Assembly: GCF_001634365.1 (NCBI RefSeq)
Contig: NZ_CP014579.1
Span: 372,001-436,000, forward strand
Direction: 5' to 3'
Source: Paraburkholderia phytofirmans OLGA172
GTDB lineage: Bacteria; Pseudomonadota; Gammaproteobacteria; Burkholderiales; Burkholderiaceae
DNA length: 64,000 nt
In this document: positions 60,245 through 64,000 of the stretch, in pieces
Layout of the letters: each line of letters opens with the position of its first letter
Numbering within the stretch: position 1 is the stretch's first letter
The notes under the pieces: model-generated
The model's database searches: none
Seen by the model: the letters and a program-made list of their open reading frames with translations, nothing else
What the model was told of the DNA's origin: nothing
Program-made: the position numbers and the translations under genes

Positions 60245-62166
60245 GCGTGGCGCTCCTGTTGGCTCACGATGCGAGCATCGTGGCCGATGGCATATTCGCT
60301 GACGTCGCCGGTCACCCACGCGACAAACGCATACGAAGGCAACACCTTGGCGTCGACCTGCTCGCGCACGCGCGGCGGCGTTTCGAAAATCACTTTGCCG
60401 GCGGGCAAAGCGGGGAACGCCACGTTCTCCTTCGAGAGATTCAACGCGATCGACAAGGTTTCGCCGTCGCAAAGTTTCCAGCGGGCGATCAGCGCATTGG
60501 CGTCGCCGCCGTTTGCGGCGCTCAGCACGGTCGAGCCGAGCGCTTTGGAATGTTTCAGACGCGGCGTGATCAGCTTCGCCCGCACGGCGAGCGCGGATTT
60601 GTAGAAGTGCATCCAGTCGAGACGGTCTTTCGCGTTGTCATCTTGTGCGGAGCCTTGACCTTGAACGGGCTCAGGCGGTGACGAGACCGCAAAGGTCTTC
60701 GCGTCGTTCGGATCGGGAATCTGCGCACGACGCTTTTCATCGCTGAACGCCGAAAAGCGTGCGAATTCGCGGCGCCGTCCTTCGCGCACGGCGTCGGCGA
60801 GCGCGCCGGTGTAGTCGGTGAAAAACAGGAACGGCTGGGTCGAGCCGTATTCCTCGTCCATGAACAGCAGGGGGATTTGCGGCGACAGCAGCAGCAAACC
60901 GGTGGCGGCGCGCAAAGCATCGTCCGACGTCAGCGAGCGCAAGCGCTCGCCGAATGCGCGATTGCCGATCTGGTCGTGATTCTGCAAGAACATCACGAAT
61001 GAGGTAGTCGGCAGATGCTGGCTCGATTCACCACGCGGCGCGCCGTCGTGAATCGGCGACGGGTCGCCCTGATACGCGAAGCCTTCCGACAGCACGCGCG
61101 CGAGACGGCGGATCGGCTGGTCTTCGTACGCGTGGTAATAGCCTTCGGTTTCGCCCGTCAGCAGAACATGCAGCGCGTTGTGCGCGTCGTCGTTCCATTG
61201 CGCGTCGAAATGCGTTTCCAGCAGGCTCGCGCTGTTGTGTTCGTTTTCCAGCACCAGATGCACGTGCCGCCCGTGCTGCACTTTCGCGCGGATATGGTCG
61301 GACAATTCGCGCAGCCACGCATGGTTGCCGATGGCATGCACCGCATCGAAACGCAGGCCGTCGATGCGATATTCGTTGATCCAGTAGACGGCGTTGTCAG
61401 TGAAGAAGTCGCTCACTTCACTGCGGTCGAAATCGATCGCGGGGCCCCACGGCGTGTGCGTGCCTTCGCGGAAAAACGCGCGGGCGTATTCGTGCAGATA
61501 GTTGCCGTCCGGGCCGAAGTGGTTGTAGACCACGTCGAGAAACACCATCAGGCCAAGGCTGTGCGCGGCGTCGATCAGCGCCTTCAATTCTTCGGGGCGG
61601 CCGTACGCGGAATCGGGCGCATACGGCAGCACGCCGTCGTAGCCCCAATTGTGCTTGCCGGGAAAGTCGTTCAACGGCATCAATTCGATCGCCGTTACGC
61701 CGAGTGCGGCGAGCGCGGGCAGACGTTTCTGCACGCCCGCATAACCGCCCACGGCGCCGACGTGCAACTCGTACAACACCGCTTCTTCCCACGGGCGACC
61801 GTGCCAGTTCGTATGTTCCCAGCGATACGCACGCGGATCGATCACTTCGCTCGGGCCGTGCACGTCTTGCGGCTGGAAGCGCGACGCAGGATCGGGCACC
61901 GCACGCTCGCCATCGAGCCGGAAGCGATACAGCGTACCGGCGCCGCTATCGACGGTTGTTTCGAACCAGCCGTTGCCGGTGGACGTCATGTCGTGCGCGC
62001 CTTGGGCCGGTCCATTTTCGATGTCCACCTGGACCGTCTTGCACGAAGGCGCCCAGAAGCGGAACCGGGTGCGCGGCTTCGCGCCCATAGCGCCCAGCAG
62101 CTGCGCGCTGAACGGCAGGCAATGCGCGTGATGATGCGCGTGAGGATCAATCGGACTTTCGGACAT
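60241..62166 (-). CDS. treZ: Malto-oligosyltrehalose trehalohydrolase
   Basis: The 641-residue GH13 enzyme has an N-terminal CBM48-like domain (RFRFWAPSCKTVQVDIENG) and the TreZ-type barrel (YELHVGAVGGYAGVQKRLPALAALGVTAIELMPLNDFPG in pieces). Catalytic motifs are DGLRFDAVHAIG (nucleophile Asp) and LVLENEHN (acid Glu). It releases trehalose from maltooligosyltrehalose. It starts 30 bases after glgX. Confidence 0.96.
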   Translation of the reverse strand: MSESPIDPHAHHHAHCLPFSAQLLGAMGAKPRTRFRFWAPSCKTVQVDIENGPAQGAHDMTSTGNGWFETTVDSGAGTLYRFRLDGERAVPDPASRFQPQDVHGPSEVIDPRAYRWEHTNWHGRPWEEAVLYELHVGAVGGYAGVQKRLPALAALGVTAIELMPLNDFPGKHNWGYDGVLPYAPDSAYGRPEELKALIDAAHSLGLMVFLDVVYNHFGPDGNYLHEYARAFFREGTHTPWGPAIDFDRSEVSDFFTDNAVYWINEYRIDGLRFDAVHAIGNHAWLRELSDHIRAKVQHGRHVHLVLENEHNSASLLETHFDAQWNDDAHNALHVLLTGETEGYYHAYEDQPIRRLARVLSEGFAYQGDPSPIHDGAPRGESSQHLPTTSFVMFLQNHDQIGNRAFGERLRSLTSDDALRAATGLLLLSPQIPLLFMDEEYGSTQPFLFFTDYTGALADAVREGRRREFARFSAFSDEKRRAQIPDPNDAKTFAVSSPPEPVQGQGSAQDDNAKDRLDWMHFYKSALAVRAKLITPRLKHSKALGSTVLSAANGGDANALIARWKLCDGETLSIALNLSKENVAFPALPAGKVIFETPPRVREQVDAKVLPSYAFVAWVTGDVSEYAIGHDARIVSQQERHA

Positions 62167-62196
62167 GATTCATCACCATTCGATGTTGCTTTTCGC

Positions 62197-64000
62197 CTAC
62201 GTGGTCGGCGACGTATCGCCGCTTGGCGGATGCGCACCCGGATCGGGCGGCAGGGCGGTCAACAGCCGCGGCCCATGCTGCGCGCCGGCCTTCCAGCCCG
62301 CCTGCCAATCCGCTTCGCCGACGGGTTGCGCCGCCAGCATCACGAGGCTATGCGCGGCCACTTCGACCTCTGGCACCGCCAACCGGTGCGGCGCGCTCGC
62401 CGGCTCAGCAGTATCTAGCAGCACATGCCATTCCAAGTGTGGCGCGGGTGGCACGAAACGCAGCGTTTCCGCCGCGGCGTTGAGCATCATCAACAATACT
62501 TCCGTTTCGCCATTCAAGCCTGGACCCGCGCGCCGCAGCGTGAACGCGCGGCCTTCGGGGTCCTGCCAGGCTTCGATGGTAAGCGGATCGCCGTGTTCAT
62601 CGAACCAGCCGACATCGAACAGGCCTGGCAACACTTCACGGTCGCCGAACAGAAAACGCGTTTCGCGTAGCAGCGGATGCTGTTTGCGCAGCGCGATCAC
62701 GCGTGCGACGAACGCAGTCATCTGGCGGCCGTCGGGCGACTCCGCGCGCTCCCAGTCGAGCCATGATAGTTCGTTATCCTGGCAGTACGCATTGTTGTTG
62801 CCATTCTGCGTACGCAGCGATTCGTCGCCTGCCAGCACCATGGGCGTGCCGAGCGCCATCAGCAGCGTGGCGATCAGCGAGCGGGCCACGCGCTTGCGGG
62901 TTTCGAGGATGACCGGATCGTCGGTCGGGCCTTCTACGCCCCAATTGCGACTGCAGTTTTCATTGTGACCGTCATTGTTGTCTTCTTGATTGGCGTCGTT
63001 GTGCTTGTGTTCGTACGCGGTGACATCGGCGAGCGTAAAGCCGTCATGCGACGTGACAAAGTTGACCGATGCCCATGGTTTCCGGAAACGCCGGTTGAAC
63101 AGATCGGCGGAGCCGGTCAGACGCGCGGCGAGATCGGGGCGCAGGCCCGCGTCACCGCGCCAGAAGCGGCGCACCGTGTCGCGGAAACGGTCGTTCCATT
63201 CCGCGAATCCCGGCGGATGATTGCCAAGTTGGTAACCGCCGGGGCCGATGTCCCATGGCTCGGAAATCAGCTTGCGCTGTGACAGGATTGGGTCCTGCCG
63301 CAAGGCGTCGAAGAAACCGGAGCCGGGATCGAAACCATGCTGCTCGCGGCCGAGCGTCACGCCGAGATCGAAACGGAAGCCGTCGATATTGAACTTCGTC
63401 GACCAGTAGCGCAGCGAATCCGTCACCATCTGCAGCACACGCGGATGCGGCAGGTTCACGGTATTGCCGCAGCCGGTGTCGTTGATATGGTGGCGTTCGT
63501 CGCCGGGAATCAGGCGGTAGTAGCTCGCATTGTCGAGGCCGCGCCATGAGACAGTCGGCCCCATTTCGTTGCCTTCGCAGGTGTGGTTGTAGACCACGTC
63601 GAGAATCACTTCGATGCCGGCCGCGTGCAACTGGCGCACGGCGATGCGCATTTCATCGAGCCGGTGCGTGCTCAGATACGACGGCTCCGGTGCAAAAAAT
63701 GCCGCGCTGTTGTAACCCCAGTAATTGCGCAGGCCGCGCTCCACCAGAAAGCGGTCGTTCAGAAACGCATTCACGGGCAGCAATTCGACAGCGGTCACGC
63801 CGAGCTTCAGCAAATGCGCGATGAATTCCGGCGAAGCCAGCGCGGCGAACGTGCCGCGTTCGTGCTGGCGCAAATCGGGGCGCAACATCGACACGCCGCG
63901 CACATGCGCCTCGTAGACGATGGTCTCGCCCCACGGCACATTCGGGCGCTTGTCGTGTGACCAGTCGAAGGCTTCGTCGATCACGACGCACTTCGGCATG
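62197..64000 (-). CDS. glgX: Glycogen debranching enzyme (5' end outside window)
   Basis: The protein is open to the right edge; the methionine at 63999 (MPKCVVIDEAFDWSHDKRPN) is internal to the family, so roughly the first 100-140 residues lie outside. The visible 600 residues include EAHVRGVSMLRPDLRQHERGTFA, the catalytic nucleophile in IDGFRFDLGVTLGREQHG, acid/base ISEPWDIGPGGYQLG, and TSHDGFTLADVTAYEHKHND. GlgX debranches glycogen, feeding maltodextrin to MalQ, TreY and TreZ. Confidence 0.95.
   Translation of the reverse strand, partial: MPKCVVIDEAFDWSHDKRPNVPWGETIVYEAHVRGVSMLRPDLRQHERGTFAALASPEFIAHLLKLGVTAVELLPVNAFLNDRFLVERGLRNYWGYNSAAFFAPEPSYLSTHRLDEMRIAVRQLHAAGIEVILDVVYNHTCEGNEMGPTVSWRGLDNASYYRLIPGDERHHINDTGCGNTVNLPHPRVLQMVTDSLRYWSTKFNIDGFRFDLGVTLGREQHGFDPGSGFFDALRQDPILSQRKLISEPWDIGPGGYQLGNHPPGFAEWNDRFRDTVRRFWRGDAGLRPDLAARLTGSADLFNRRFRKPWASVNFVTSHDGFTLADVTAYEHKHNDANQEDNNDGHNENCSRNWGVEGPTDDPVILETRKRVARSLIATLLMALGTPMVLAGDESLRTQNGNNNAYCQDNELSWLDWERAESPDGRQMTAFVARVIALRKQHPLLRETRFLFGDREVLPGLFDVGWFDEHGDPLTIEAWQDPEGRAFTLRRAGPGLNGETEVLLMMLNAAAETLRFVPPAPHLEWHVLLDTAEPASAPHRLAVPEVEVAAHSLVMLAAQPVGEADWQAGWKAGAQHGPRLLTALPPDPGAHPPSGDTSPTT

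Noticed and set aside
60245..60472. N-terminal extension of malQ to 810 codons
   Set aside because: It would cover the end of treZ. The GTG at 60244 overlaps the treZ stop and matches the family start.

Overview
The window is ordinary high-GC chromosomal DNA of a betaproteobacterium. The gene orders gntR-sdhCDAB-sdhE-gltA, leuC-ecn-leuDB-asd-fimV-truA-trpF-trpB-(DNA methylase)-trpA-accD-folC-dedD-cvpA-purF-metZ, and acnA-prpD-prpC-citE-mdh point to Burkholderia/Paraburkholderia, probably the second chromosome. I see no rRNA, tRNA, CRISPR array, insertion sequence or prophage.

Layout. 1-4774 (minus): a tetR-hlyD-ABC ATPase-ABC permease-outer membrane factor efflux operon; its last gene runs off the left edge. 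4949-5995: an OmpA-like lipoprotein. 6110-12371 (plus): a BvgA-like response regulator, a histidine kinase/HPt protein with a decayed catalytic domain, a one-TM hypothetical protein, a SAM methyltransferase and a prolyl-4-hydroxylase-like oxygenase. 12605-21044 (minus): central carbon genes acnA, prpD, a small secreted protein, prpC, a 56-codon bridging ORF, a citE-like lyase and mdh. 21554-27535 (plus): a GntR/HutC regulator with a perfect 20-bp palindrome just upstream, then the succinate dehydrogenase operon, its flavinylation factor and citrate synthase. 28317-47467 (plus): leucine, aspartate-family, tryptophan, fatty-acid, folate, purine and methionine genes. A Thr/Lys/Ile-rich leader ORF precedes asd, and a possible SAM-sensing leader with a terminator precedes metZ.

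47519-51104 (minus) is the most unusual region. A 60-residue peptide carries four GCIS repeats behind a strong Shine-Dalgarno site. It is followed by a 14-bp perfect hairpin, a small adenylate-forming enzyme of the PaaK/LuxE type, a glycine-rich-domain-protein-like (GRDP-like) protein and a DHA2-type MFS exporter. This looks like a compact ribosomal-peptide (RiPP) or peptide-tailoring locus that I cannot match to a described class. 51476-55087 holds an AraC regulator, an FKBP isomerase, a small soluble histidine-kinase-like protein and a CBS/DUF21 membrane protein. 55182-64000 (minus) is the glycogen-to-trehalose set glgX-treZ-malQ-treY, with glgX cut by the right edge.
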